NCBI RefSeq assembly: GCF_000235425.2
Contig: NZ_KI912266.1
Coordinates: forward strand, 7,494,720-7,558,719
DNA: 64,000 nt
Direction of reading: 5' to 3'
From: Pseudofrankia saprophytica
Lineage (GTDB): Bacteria; Actinomycetota; Actinomycetes; Frankiales; Frankiaceae
Shown: one piece after another, positions 33,667-42,126 of the stretch
How positions within the stretch are numbered: position 1 is the first letter of the stretch
Layout: every line of letters begins with the position of its first letter
Made by a program: the position numbers and the translations under genes
Notes under the pieces: model-generated
Told to the model about the DNA's origin: nothing
The model's input: the letters and a program-made list of their open reading frames with translations, nothing else
Database searches by the model: none

Positions 33667-34536
33667 TCAGGCGGAGGCCTCGCGCCACCACTCGAGCAGC
33701 GACGGCGCGAGCAGCGGCCAGCGGGCGAACAGGCCCTCCTTGGCCGCCTCGGGGGTGTGCCGGTCGGCCCACTCGGTGTCGCCCCACGGGGGCTCGCGCA
33801 GCAGGGCGTTCGGCAGCGCGGCGGCGATCTTCTCGGACGTCTCGCGGCGGTGGTGGATGTCGCTCGCACCGCTGCGCAGCACCAGCGTGGGCAGGTCGAG
33901 CTTGGCGGCCTCCGCGTCCGACAGGCCGGGGACCAGCGCCTTGTCGTCGGGGCAGTAGACCGCCATCCAGCGCTCCAGGGTGGCCATGAACGTCTGCCGG
34001 TCCTGGTCGAGGATGCGCTGGCGGTTGCCCGGGTTGGCCTCGATGACCTCGGCCCACTCGGGCAGCGCGGCAACGGCCTCCATGCCACCGTTCCACGCCG
34101 CGACGAACGAACCGGAGCAGTAGTGCACGCCGAGGCTCATCAGCCCGTAGATACCGCCGCTGATCCACCAGATCGCCAGCCCTGCGGCGATGTCGCGGTG
34201 GCGGGCCGCGGTCAGCATCGAGACCCGGGAGCCGCCGGAGCCGCCGGCGATGATCGTCTGCCCGAGCCCGAGCTGACGGATCAGCCCGCCCAAGGCATCG
34301 GCCTGCATCTGGGATTCGGATTCGCCGGTAAAACACACATCCGAGGCGCCGGTGTTGGGACGGTCCCAGATCAGGGCCCGCCCGCCGGTTCCCTCGGCGA
34401 GTGCCGTGGCCAGCTCACGGATACCGGGCGTGTCCTTACTGTAACGGCCACCCGGAGTGATCGCCCATGCCTGACCGTCGCCCGAGCCGACGATCTCATA
34501 GGAGATCGATAAACCGTCTACGGTTGCGTATGCCAT
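33667..34536 (-). CDS. Alpha/beta fold hydrolase
   Basis: A 289-residue hydrolase. The oxyanion region is AITPGGRYSKD, the nucleophile elbow GGSGGSR lies at about residue 97, the late acid region is LPTLVLRSGASDIHH, and a His-containing segment follows near DRHTPEAA. Substrates of this fold are esters or C-C bonds; the setting among CoA-pathway genes suggests a ring-cleavage or ester hydrolase role, which is inference. Its ATG lies only 24 bp from the divergent amidohydrolase ATG. Confidence 0.85.
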   Translation of the reverse strand: MAYATVDGLSISYEIVGSGDGQAWAITPGGRYSKDTPGIRELATALAEGTGGRALIWDRPNTGASDVCFTGESESQMQADALGGLIRQLGLGQTIIAGGSGGSRVSMLTAARHRDIAAGLAIWWISGGIYGLMSLGVHYCSGSFVAAWNGGMEAVAALPEWAEVIEANPGNRQRILDQDRQTFMATLERWMAVYCPDDKALVPGLSDAEAAKLDLPTLVLRSGASDIHHRRETSEKIAAALPNALLREPPWGDTEWADRHTPEAAKEGLFARWPLLAPSLLEWWREASA

Positions 34537-34552
34537 GGGGAAAATCTAGCAT
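34524..34552 (+). promoter_or_regulatory. Promoter for leaderless amidohydrolase mRNA
   Basis: TTGCGT (34524-34529), a 17-bp spacer and TAGCAT (34547-34552) give a good -35/-10 pair ending 8 bp before the ATG at 34561, so the transcript would start at or next to the ATG. The -35 lies within the divergent hydrolase gene. On the reverse strand TAGATT (34548-34543) is a candidate -10 for that gene. Confidence 0.6.
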
Positions 34553-34560
34553 TGACGTCT

Positions 34561-35724
34561 ATGTCGAAGGACGGCTTATTTATCGTAGACGCCGACTCCC
34601 ACTGGTCCGAACGAGCCGATCTTTTCACCAGCCGAGCGCCCGCCGCCTACAAGGACCGGGTACCCCAGCCACGTGACGTGAACGGTGTGCCGACCTGGGT
34701 CATGGACGGTCACCCTATGGGGCACTTCAGCCCCGGTGGCGTCATCGCCCGGGACGGCAGCAAGGAAGAAGCCGACAAGGCCCTGTTCCACTGGACATTC
34801 GACCAGATCCACCTGGGTGCGCACGACCCCAAGGTCCGCATCGGCGTCCTGGACGACCTTGGCATCGACGCCCAGATCATTTTTCCCAGCACGATCGGCC
34901 TCGGCGGCCAGGACCTGGGCACGTCCGCCGACCCGGAGCTCACGAAGCTGACCATCCAGATCTACAACGACGAGATGGCCGAGATCCAGGAGCAGTCCGG
35001 CAACCGGCTGCTCCCGCTCCCGCTGATGCCGGCCTGGGACATCGACTTCTGCGTCACCGAGGCGCGCCGGGTGGCCGCGCTGGGCGCGCGCGGCGTGAAC
35101 ATGACCTCGGACCCGCAGGACCTCGGCTCCCCCGACCTCGGGGACCCGGCCTGGGACCCCTTCTGGGAGGCCTGCACCGAGCTCCAGCTGCCGGTGCACT
35201 TCCACATCGGCGCGAGCGTCACCGGCATGACGTTCTACGGCAAGTACCCGTGGCCGTCACACGACGCCAACACCAAGCTCGCCATCGGCGGCACGCTGCT
35301 GTTCATCGGCAATGCGCGGGTGGTGACGAACCTAATCCTCTCCGGCATATTCGACCGGCACCCCGACCTACAGACCGTGTCGGTGGAAAGCGGCGTCGGC
35401 TGGATTCCGTTCATTCTCGAGACGCTCGACTACGAGATGAGCGAGAATGCTCCCCGCCAGCTGGCCGCGATGAAGAAGCCGCCGTCGGAGTACTTCAGGA
35501 GCAACATTTACGCGACATTCTGGTTCGAGAAGAACCAGGGCAAGCTGGCGGCGCTCGTCGAGGCCGTCGGCGAGGACCGCATCCTGTTCGAGACCGACTT
35601 CCCGCACCCGACCTGCCTCTACCCCGCCCCGCTCGAGGCCGTCGCGGACAAGATGAACACGATCTCGCCCGAGGCGAAGGCCAAGATCCTCGGCGAGAAC
35701 GCCCGCAAGCTCTACCGCCTCTGA
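34561..35724 (+). CDS. Amidohydrolase 2 family metal-dependent hydrolase
   Basis: A 387-residue TIM-barrel amidohydrolase related to decarboxylases and hydrolases of aromatic and CoA pathways. FIVDADSHW takes the place of the usual HxH start; PVHFHIGAS gives the strand-5 metal histidine and ILFETDFPHP the late aspartate. The ATG 34561 is preferred to a TTG at 34552 and appears leaderless. It is divergent from the alpha/beta hydrolase and closed by a 15-bp hairpin. Likely reaction: hydrolysis or decarboxylation of a cyclic acid. Confidence 0.87.
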   Translation: MSKDGLFIVDADSHWSERADLFTSRAPAAYKDRVPQPRDVNGVPTWVMDGHPMGHFSPGGVIARDGSKEEADKALFHWTFDQIHLGAHDPKVRIGVLDDLGIDAQIIFPSTIGLGGQDLGTSADPELTKLTIQIYNDEMAEIQEQSGNRLLPLPLMPAWDIDFCVTEARRVAALGARGVNMTSDPQDLGSPDLGDPAWDPFWEACTELQLPVHFHIGASVTGMTFYGKYPWPSHDANTKLAIGGTLLFIGNARVVTNLILSGIFDRHPDLQTVSVESGVGWIPFILETLDYEMSENAPRQLAAMKKPPSEYFRSNIYATFWFEKNQGKLAALVEAVGEDRILFETDFPHPTCLYPAPLEAVADKMNTISPEAKAKILGENARKLYRL

Positions 35725-35740
35725 CACCCACGTGAACCCG

Positions 35741-35774
35741 CCGGTGCCGAGGCAGGCGGCTGCCTCGGCACCGG
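35741..35774. terminator. Perfect 15-bp hairpin between convergent genes
   Basis: CCGGTGCCGAGGCAG (35741-35755) pairs exactly with 35760-35774 around GCGG. It stands 16 nt after the amidohydrolase stop and 9 nt beyond the thioesterase stop on the other strand, serving both. Confidence 0.8.
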
Positions 35775-35783
35775 AGTGGGCAT

Positions 35784-36710
35784 TCACATACTGCTGATGT
35801 CAGGGAAGCTCCGCGTCACCGCGTGGACCGCGAGCCGGTCCTCGGCCCCGGCGTCGCGTACCTCCACCACTCCGAGGCCGTCAGACACCCGCGCCGTCGC
35901 GACCGCGGGCCCCCGCCGCACCGGGCTCAGGAACCGCAGCAGCATCGAGGAAAGTGGCACCCCGGGGGTGAGCGACAGGGCCGCCTCCTCGGCTGCGAGT
36001 GCGATCAGCCCGCCGTTGACGGTGTCCGACGAGTTGAGCCCGTTCTCCGTGCGCGCCACCGCGGCGACCCCCGGCGCGCGCACCTCGCAGCCGGCGTGCT
36101 CGGCCAGTGGGCCGCGCAGCGGCGGGCGCGGGAAGCGCAGCGTCTCGTCCTCGTCCTCCCAGCGCAGCGGCGGCATGACCAGCGACGGATCCCCCGCCGT
36201 CATGAACGCCGCCGTGCCCAGCGCCAGCGGCGTCCCGTCGGGGCGCCGGAAGTCGGTCGCGATGACGACGACCGAGCGCCCCGACTTGACCAGCCGACCG
36301 GTCACCCGGATCTCGGGCGTCTCCCAGGAACGGGTGTTGAGCTCCACGCCGAGGTCGAGCGTGACGGGCACCCGCGGCGCCAGCACGCCGATGGACAGTC
36401 GCCCACCGAGGTAGTCCGTCCAGATGGCCAGCGCCGCCATCCGCACGCAGGTCGTTCCCGGCACGTACAGCTCGGGCACCATCGGAATCGAACCGTGCAA
36501 CTCGTCGCCGACGCGGCGCACGAAGACCCGGATCGGCGCGAAGACGTGTTCCTCCGGGGCCACGTGCCGCACGTGCCGGGCACCCGGGATGCCCGGCACG
36601 TCGGCGGCCGAGACCGCGCCCGTCAGCGGGGGCGGGCCGCCCGGCGCCGGCCGGCCAGCGACGTCACCGACGAGGTCACCGGTCGTGCCGAGGTCATGCG
36701 CGGGGCTCAA
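35784..36710 (-). CDS. Thioesterase family (tandem hotdog) protein
   Basis: A 308-residue protein with two hotdog-like halves. The first half has PELYVPGTTCVRMAALAIWTDYLGG and the second NGLNSSDTVNGGLIALAAEEAAL; both resemble PaaI/acyl-CoA thioesterase folds. No ATG lies at the right place; a TTG at 36710 overlaps the SDR stop (TTGA) and is the probable coupled start. It would hydrolyse an acyl-CoA made in this cluster. The two genes form an operon divergent from TetR. Confidence 0.78.
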   Translation of the reverse strand: MSPAHDLGTTGDLVGDVAGRPAPGGPPPLTGAVSAADVPGIPGARHVRHVAPEEHVFAPIRVFVRRVGDELHGSIPMVPELYVPGTTCVRMAALAIWTDYLGGRLSIGVLAPRVPVTLDLGVELNTRSWETPEIRVTGRLVKSGRSVVVIATDFRRPDGTPLALGTAAFMTAGDPSLVMPPLRWEDEDETLRFPRPPLRGPLAEHAGCEVRAPGVAAVARTENGLNSSDTVNGGLIALAAEEAALSLTPGVPLSSMLLRFLSPVRRGPAVATARVSDGLGVVEVRDAGAEDRLAVHAVTRSFPDISSM

Positions 36711-37534
36711 AACTTGCCCAGCAGGAAGCGGACGGCCCCCGTGTCCGCCGGCCACGTCTCGGTGTTGCCCGCGGCGAAGTGGCCGGCGTCGGTGATCAGT
36801 GTGATGCCGCTGATCCCGGCGGCCGCGTCGGAGCACAGGAAGACCAGCGGGTAGCCCTGCTCCAGCGGGGTGGCCGCCTCGATGCCGACCTCGGCCCGGT
36901 AGCCGGCGCCGAACCCGAGCCAGGTCTCGGCGTTCGCCCGCGCCAGCGGCGTGTCGGTCGGCCCGGGGCAGATCGCGTTGATCCGGATGCCGCGCTTGAG
37001 CAGCGGCAGCGCCTGGGTCGCGACGTAGGCGCAGACGGCCTGTTTGCTCCACATGTAGTCCGCGTGCTTGCGCTCGATCGCCCACGCCGACGCCTCCTCG
37101 AGGTCGGCGATGGCCAGGTACTCCTTCAGCTCGTCGAGGCTGCGCTCCCAGCCAAGCCCGGCGGCCGACGAGATGAAGCCGATGGCCGAGCCGCGCGGCA
37201 GCCTGTCCGCGGCGAGCAGCTTCTCGAGCAGGTAGCGGTGGCCGAGGAAGTTGGTCTTCTCGATGCCCGGCGTGCCGTCGGCGACCCCGGCGGCGCACAG
37301 CACCGCGTGGACCGGGCCGCCGAGGGTGCCGAGCGCCGCGTCGATCGACGCCGGGTCGCGCAGGTCGACGGGGACGGCCTTGACACCGGGCACGGTGATC
37401 TCGGCGATGTCCAGGACGGTGACCTCGGCGCCGGCGGCGAGCGCGAGCTCGGCGGCGGCCGCGCCCATACCGGTGGCGCCACCTACCACCAACACGTGCT
37501 TGCCGTCGTAGCGGAACGCGTCGAATAACGACAT
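36707..37534 (-). CDS. SDR family oxidoreductase (3-alpha-hydroxysteroid dehydrogenase-like)
   Basis: A 275-residue SDR with GGATGMGAAAA as cofactor loop, FISSAAGLGW carrying the catalytic Ser, and YMWSK as the YxxxK motif separated by a long helical insert (about residues 145-170). That insert is typical of the 3-alpha-HSD/coniferyl-alcohol dehydrogenase branch. The ATG at 37534 is preceded by GGGAGA. It is coupled to the thioesterase gene and divergent from the TetR regulator. Confidence 0.88.
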   Translation of the reverse strand: MSLFDAFRYDGKHVLVVGGATGMGAAAAELALAAGAEVTVLDIAEITVPGVKAVPVDLRDPASIDAALGTLGGPVHAVLCAAGVADGTPGIEKTNFLGHRYLLEKLLAADRLPRGSAIGFISSAAGLGWERSLDELKEYLAIADLEEASAWAIERKHADYMWSKQAVCAYVATQALPLLKRGIRINAICPGPTDTPLARANAETWLGFGAGYRAEVGIEAATPLEQGYPLVFLCSDAAAGISGITLITDAGHFAAGNTETWPADTGAVRFLLGKF

Positions 37535-37751
37535 GTCGACTCTCCCTGACATAGTTGGCGCGAGGCCCGCATAGCCGGGGCCCCGGTGGCCATGGTGAAA
37601 CTGGAGTACTGGGTACCTGGTATGGCTGGCGCCCGGCGGCGGCCGGCGACCCGTCCCGGGCGGCCGGCGATCTCGCCGTACCGATGGGCACGCATCCGAC
37701 CGGCCAGTCCGGCCGGTCGGTACTGGCGGGATCGACACGCCCAATTTAATT

Positions 37752-37767
37752 TTAACGTCGACGTCAA
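37752..37767. promoter_or_regulatory. 16-bp near-perfect palindrome, TetR operator
   Basis: TTAACGTCGACGTCAA is symmetric except for one pair. It lies between the SDR-thioesterase operon and the TetR gene at 37830. Related sites occur at 38899-38914 (right half GACGTCAA identical) and, more weakly, at 34552-34567. Confidence 0.65.
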
Positions 37768-37829
37768 TGACAATCCACCGGTAGACTCGTCCCACACCGT
37801 CGGTGGGAGGAATTTCGTGGAGGATAACC

Positions 37830-38519
37830 GTGACGTCCACGGATGACGTGTCCACGGCAGCGCCGGCGGACCGGGAGAAGACCGGGGGGCCGCGCTCCCG
37901 CAAGGGCGCCGCGACCAGGGCGCGGCTGGTCAGGGCGGCGAAGGCCGTGTTCGAGGAGGACGGATTCCTCGACGCGCGAATCTCCGACATCGCCGAGCGC
38001 GCCAGCCTGTCACACGGCTCCTTCTACCATTACTTCGACTCCAAGGAGCAGATCTTCCGCGAGGTCGCGATGGATCTCGCCGACCTGCTCCAGTCGCCGC
38101 TGTCCACCGTCGTCTTCGACGCGACCTCGACGGCCTCCCCCGCCGACCGGATCCGCCAGGGCAGCCGCCAGTTCCTGCGTAACTACCAGGCCGAGGCCCG
38201 CATCATCGGCGTCATCGAGCTGGTCTGCCGTTACGACCGGGAGCTGAACATCTCCCGCCACGAGCACCTGCAGGAGAGCAACCCGCGGGTCATGCGGATG
38301 ATTCGTCAGCTCCAGCAGCGCGGCCACATCGACCCGGCGCTGGACCCGGAGCTGGCGCTGCCGGCACTCGGCGCGATGATGAACCGATTCGCCGAGATGT
38401 GGTTCGTACAAAAACTGTTCGACTATGAGTTCGAGGAGGGCGTCGAACAGTTGGCAAAGCTTTTCCTGAACGCCCTTCGGATCACCGAGACCCCCGCGGG
38501 CCAGGCCGCCGCCGAATAG
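37830..38519 (+). CDS. TetR family transcriptional regulator
   Basis: A 229-residue regulator with an HTH at about 35-80 (LVRAAKAVFEEDGF, ISDIAERASLSHGSFYHYF) and a helical ligand domain resembling the KstR2/fatty-acid group. GTG 37830 has GGAGG six nucleotides ahead. It sits at the centre of the CoA-based degradation cluster and is divergent from the SDR-thioesterase operon. Shared operator-like sites suggest it governs several transcription units here. Ligand probably an acyl-CoA (inference). Confidence 0.88.
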   Translation: MTSTDDVSTAAPADREKTGGPRSRKGAATRARLVRAAKAVFEEDGFLDARISDIAERASLSHGSFYHYFDSKEQIFREVAMDLADLLQSPLSTVVFDATSTASPADRIRQGSRQFLRNYQAEARIIGVIELVCRYDRELNISRHEHLQESNPRVMRMIRQLQQRGHIDPALDPELALPALGAMMNRFAEMWFVQKLFDYEFEEGVEQLAKLFLNALRITETPAGQAAAE

Positions 38520-38553
38520 TCGGCGGCGGCCGGCTCCGTGCCGGGGAGAATCA

Positions 38554-38587
38554 GGAATCAGTCAGACGGCGGAATCAGTCGGACGAC
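38554..38587. repeat. 17-bp tandem duplication over a gene end
   Basis: GGAATCAGTCAGACGGC (38554-38570) is followed at once by GGAATCAGTCGGACGAC (38571-38587). The second unit contains the stop codon and last three codons of the small zinc protein on the reverse strand. Confidence 0.75.
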
Positions 38588-38823
38588 GGCAGCGGCTTGG
38601 CCTGCGCGATGGACATCGCCTCGCCGTGACATACCGGCTCTCCCGCGCCCGCCTTGGCTATGAGCACCTGCGCGTCGCACACCGCGCAGGTGTAACGCTT
38701 GCCCAGCGAGACCGGGCCGCCCGGGCGCAGTTCGAGGCTCGACTCCGCCGAGATCCGGACGACGACCGCCTCCGTCCCGGTCGCGTCATCCCGCAGCCGG
38801 GCGCCGGCCTTCAGCGCTGTCAT
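38575..38823 (-). CDS. Small rubredoxin/desulforedoxin-like metal-binding protein
   Basis: An 82-residue protein. C46 and C49 (YTCAVCD) with C65 and H66 (PVCHGEAM) form a metal knuckle pair like those of desulforedoxin-type domains found beside acyl-CoA genes in actinobacteria. The preceding part is a small beta domain (AVVVRISAESSLELRPGG). It may bind zinc or iron and assist an oxygenase or dehydrogenase. It has its own operator-overlapped promoter at 38886-38914. Confidence 0.65.
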   Translation of the reverse strand: MTALKAGARLRDDATGTEAVVVRISAESSLELRPGGPVSLGKRYTCAVCDAQVLIAKAGAGEPVCHGEAMSIAQAKPLPSSD

Positions 38824-38885
38824 GCGTCCTCCAGTCGTTACTCGCTCGCCACGGGAAGGTCACCAGCTGGCCCGTGGGCCATCTC

Positions 38886-38914
38886 ACGCTAGAAGATTTT
38901 GACTCTGACGTCAA
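38886..38914 (-). promoter_or_regulatory. Promoter with overlapping TetR-type operator
   Basis: On the reverse strand TTGACG (38914-38909), a 17-bp spacer and TAGCGT (38891-38886) form a consensus-like promoter for the small metal protein. TTGACTCTGACGTCAA at 38899-38914 matches the TetR palindrome at 37752 in 12 of 16 positions and covers the -35 box. Confidence 0.6.
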
Positions 38915-38956
38915 CTTCGCGTTCCGTGGCCGGGAGGTCCGCCGCCGCGACACCGC

Positions 38957-39592
38957 TCAGCCGGCGGCGTCCTTCTCCCACGCGGCCAGGACGTCGTCGG
39001 TCGTGACGATGGTGGCGCACAACGACAGCGAGTTGCGAATCAGGATGTCGCGGTACTCCATCGGGAAGCCAGCGATCGCGTCGCGCGGGACGACGACCTG
39101 GTAGCCCAGGTTCACCAGGTCGAAGACCCCCGCCGGGATGGCGACGTTGGTCGACACCCCGACGATAACAACGGTCCTCGCCCCGAGGTTGGTCAGCAGC
39201 GCGCCGACGTCGGTGCCCCCGGCGGGCGAGACGCCGTGCAGCCGGACCGAGACCAGGTCGGACGGCTCCTGCCCGATCTCGTCGAGCACCTGGACCGCCG
39301 GGGTGCCGAGCAGCTGCCTGACCGGCGACTTCTCCGTGCCGAGGAACAGCCGGGCGTTGGTGCTGGCGCCCAGCCCGTCGGGCCGGCGCGCCGCGATGCA
39401 GTGCAGCACGCCGGCGCCCGCGGCCCTGGCGCCGGCGGCCAGCCGCGCGACGTTGGCGATCATTCCCGACGCGCGTGCCACCTCGGCGAGCGCCGGCAGG
39501 GAGCTGGGCGTGCCGATGACGCCGTTCTGGCACTCCTGGGTGAGCAGGACCGTGTGCGCCGGCCGTAACAGCTCGGTGAGGTCGACCGCCAT
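38957..39592 (-). CDS. Isochorismatase-fold protein lacking the catalytic triad
   Basis: A 211-residue isochorismatase/cysteine-hydrolase fold. The usual Asp-Lys-Cys triad is not conserved: the Asp position is E20 (LTQECQNG), the Lys position appears as Leu (VRLHG) and the Cys position is Ala (GVSTNVAIP). The fold signatures around each position are otherwise well kept, so the protein is maintained but probably binds rather than hydrolyses, or uses other chemistry. It lies four bases after the upstream SDR stop, in one operon with it. Confidence 0.82.
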   Translation of the reverse strand: MAVDLTELLRPAHTVLLTQECQNGVIGTPSSLPALAEVARASGMIANVARLAAGARAAGAGVLHCIAARRPDGLGASTNARLFLGTEKSPVRQLLGTPAVQVLDEIGQEPSDLVSVRLHGVSPAGGTDVGALLTNLGARTVVIVGVSTNVAIPAGVFDLVNLGYQVVVPRDAIAGFPMEYRDILIRNSLSLCATIVTTDDVLAAWEKDAAG

Positions 39593-39596
39593 GGCG

Positions 39597-40520
39597 TCAG
39601 GACTGGGCGAAGCGCAGGCCGGCGCCCCGGGTCTCGAACACGTCCTGCGCGAGGATCTCACCGAGCTTCGTCGCGTCCCACCGCTTGCCGCCGGAGGCGA
39701 CGGTCGCCCGCTCCGTCCAGCCGCGCATCCAGATGATCCGGTCGTCGATGACCCGGATGACCTGGCCGGTCACATGGTCGGCCTCGTCGCTGGCGAGCCA
39801 GGCGACCAGCGGGGAGCTGTTCGACGGGTCCATCGGATGGAACTCGCCGTCGGGAACCTCGTCCGGCTCGAACGCCTCCCCCATGCCGGGGATGGTGGCG
39901 GTGATCCGGGTGAGGCCGGCGGGGCCGACCGCGTTCACGGTGACGCCGGTGCGCTGCAGCTCCAGCGCGAGCGTCAGAGTGAGGCCGACGATGGCCGCCT
40001 TGGCGGCGGCGTAGCCGGACTGGCCGAAGTTGCCGCCCAGGCCCGCGCCGGAGGTGGTGTTGATGATCCGGCCGGCGACCTTGCCGCCCGAGGACTTCGC
40101 CACCGCTCGCCAGTACTTCACCGCGTGGTGGGAGGTGGCCCAGGTGCCGCGCAGGTGGACCCGGATGACCGCGTCGAAGTCCTCCGGCGGCATGTTCCAG
40201 ATCACCGCGTCGCGCACGATGCCGGCGTTGTTCACCAGGATGTCGAGCTTGCCGAAGGTACTGACGGCCCGCTGGACGAGCTCGCCGCACTGCTCGGCGT
40301 CACCGACGTCGGAGTAGTCGGTGACGGCCGTGCCGCCACGCTTCTCGATCAGCGCGACGGTCTCGTCGGCCGCTCGGCCGGCGCCCTCGCCGCGCACCGA
40401 GCCGCCGAGGTCGTTGACGACGACCTTCGCGCCCTGCTTGGCCAGTTCCAGGGCGTGGCCACGGCCGATACCGTGCCCGGCACCGGTGACGATCGCGACC
40501 TTGCCGTCGAGCAACCCCAT
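39597..40520 (-). CDS. SDR family oxidoreductase (17-beta-HSD4/FabG-like)
   Basis: A 307-residue SDR. TGAGHGIGRGHAL is the cofactor loop, NNAGIVRDAVIWNMPPEDFD follows, and TTSGAGLGG with YAAAK is the active site. The long VVNDLGGSVRGEG segment is typical of the peroxisomal-multifunctional/3-hydroxyacyl-CoA dehydrogenase branch. It would oxidise a 3-hydroxyacyl-CoA or a steroid-like alcohol. Likely in one transcription unit with the isochorismatase-fold gene, and downstream of the CoA-transferase. Confidence 0.88.
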   Translation of the reverse strand: MGLLDGKVAIVTGAGHGIGRGHALELAKQGAKVVVNDLGGSVRGEGAGRAADETVALIEKRGGTAVTDYSDVGDAEQCGELVQRAVSTFGKLDILVNNAGIVRDAVIWNMPPEDFDAVIRVHLRGTWATSHHAVKYWRAVAKSSGGKVAGRIINTTSGAGLGGNFGQSGYAAAKAAIVGLTLTLALELQRTGVTVNAVGPAGLTRITATIPGMGEAFEPDEVPDGEFHPMDPSNSSPLVAWLASDEADHVTGQVIRVIDDRIIWMRGWTERATVASGGKRWDATKLGEILAQDVFETRGAGLRFAQS

Positions 40521-40596
40521 TGCCCGCCCCTTACGTCGGTCAGCCCAGCCAGCTGATCAAGATTTTGTATAAAATATCATAAGTGAATGACGGCCG

Positions 40597-41880
40597 TCAC
40601 GCCGCTCCGCCCGCGTCGGCGTCGGCGCCGCCGTCCGCGTCGGCCACCTTGCCGAAGGCGCCGGCCGCGCGCAGGCTCGCCACCTTCGCCTCGTCGTAGC
40701 CGAGGACGCCCGCGAGCACCTCGGCGGAGTCCTCACCGGGCGACGGCGCCGGCCCCTGTGGCTCCGGGTTGCGGCCGTCGAAGCGGACCGGGAACGGCAG
40801 CTGGTCGATGACGAACTTCGACGCGGGCAGCCAGGGCAACCGGTCCCGGAACTGCGGGTCCTCCATGATCGACTTTGGGGTGTTCACCGGCGCGATCGTC
40901 GTGTTGTGCTCGCCCGCGAACCGGATCCACTCCGCCGTCGTCCGGGTGGCGAAGATCTTGACAAGCTCGACGCGTGTCTCGGTGTCGCCGCGGGCGTGGT
41001 CGGCGAACTCGGCCCCGGGGCGGCGCTCGAAGAGGTCGAGCCGGCCGACGCCCTCACAGAAGTTCCGCCAGAACTTGCGCTCGGAGGCCATGAACAGGAT
41101 GTGGCCGTCCGCCGAGGGATAGATCTGGTAGCGGACCCCGTCCTCCATGCCGGCGGTTCCCGGGGTGCGCCGCTCGTAGTTGTCGACCGGGTTGCCGGTC
41201 ACCTCGTCCTCGGGCCGCTCGTAGGCGCGCCAGCTCTCGCTGCGCAGCCAGTCCATCGCGGCGGCGGCATCGGCCTGGCCGACCTCGACGTGCGACCCCT
41301 GCCCGGTCTCGCGCGCCGCGAGCACCGCCGCGACGAGCGCGAACGCGCCGAACAGCGGGCCGGCGTGGATGCCGATCGAGGCGTGCTCCGGCAGGTAGGT
41401 GAACCCGTCATCGTCGACCGCCGGCTTCACGACACCCGCCCAGGTGTCGTAGGCGATGCCGTGGCTCGGCAGGTCGCGGTACGGGCCGGAGGCGCCGTAG
41501 CCGGAGATGGAGCACATGACGATCTTCGGGTTGATCTCGCGCAGCGCGGCGAAGCCGAGCCCACGCCGGTCGAGCGCCCCCGGCCGCATCGCCTCGACGA
41601 CGGCGTCGGCGCCGCGCACGAGCTCCCTGAAGACCTCGATGCCCGCGTCGGTGCGCAGGTCGAGCTCGATCGAGCGCTTGCCCCGGGAGATGTGCCAGTG
41701 CAGCAGTGACACGCCGTGGATGAACGGCCAGACCATCCTGCGGACGTACTCGCCGCCCGGTGGCTCCACCTTGATGACGTCCGCGCCGAGGTCGGCCAGA
41801 TGGGTCGTCAGCGCGCCCGGGCCGAGCATCGACACGTCGACCACGCGTACCCCGGCCAGCGGGGCGGTCGCATCCGGCAT
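40597..41880 (-). CDS. CaiB/BaiF (family III) CoA-transferase
   Basis: A 427-residue CoA-transferase. PLAGVRVVDVSMLGPGAL, DVIKVEPPGGEYVRR, the RGKRSIELDL strand and GQGSHVEVGQADA are family III signatures. The enzyme moves CoA between carboxylic acids through an aspartyl-CoA thioester. ATG 41880 has GAGGTG six nucleotides ahead. The C-terminus ends in an Asp/Ala/Gly-rich repeat. It is divergent from the CoA ligase, giving the cluster two ways to activate acids. Confidence 0.9.
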   Translation of the reverse strand: MPDATAPLAGVRVVDVSMLGPGALTTHLADLGADVIKVEPPGGEYVRRMVWPFIHGVSLLHWHISRGKRSIELDLRTDAGIEVFRELVRGADAVVEAMRPGALDRRGLGFAALREINPKIVMCSISGYGASGPYRDLPSHGIAYDTWAGVVKPAVDDDGFTYLPEHASIGIHAGPLFGAFALVAAVLAARETGQGSHVEVGQADAAAAMDWLRSESWRAYERPEDEVTGNPVDNYERRTPGTAGMEDGVRYQIYPSADGHILFMASERKFWRNFCEGVGRLDLFERRPGAEFADHARGDTETRVELVKIFATRTTAEWIRFAGEHNTTIAPVNTPKSIMEDPQFRDRLPWLPASKFVIDQLPFPVRFDGRNPEPQGPAPSPGEDSAEVLAGVLGYDEAKVASLRAAGAFGKVADADGGADADAGGAA

Positions 41881-41999
41881 CAAGCACCTCGCAGGTCATC
41901 GGTTCACTCGTAGGCCATCGGTTCAACGGATCGCGGGCGCAGCCGCCGTCGCACGGCGCACCACCGATCAGTACGCCATCGGTTCGCTTCCCAAGCAAG

Positions 42000-42062
42000 C
42001 GATTGGTCAAATATCGACGACAGATGTCGATCCGCCAATCGATATTGCATACCTTATATAAT
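42000..42062. promoter_or_regulatory. Nested inverted repeats and TATAAT box
   Basis: CGATTGG (42000-42006) and CCAATCG (42035-42041) enclose a second pair, ATCGAC (42013-42018) and GTCGAT (42026-42031). A consensus TATAAT is at 42057-42062, 65 bp before the CoA ligase start. The nested symmetry suggests a regulator site between the divergent CoA-transferase and CoA ligase genes. Confidence 0.5.
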
Positions 42063-42126
42063 CTACGAGCTCGGCGCAGCCGATGCGCTCATGACGGGTG
42101 CCTTCTCGACGGCGAAGGGGCGGCAG

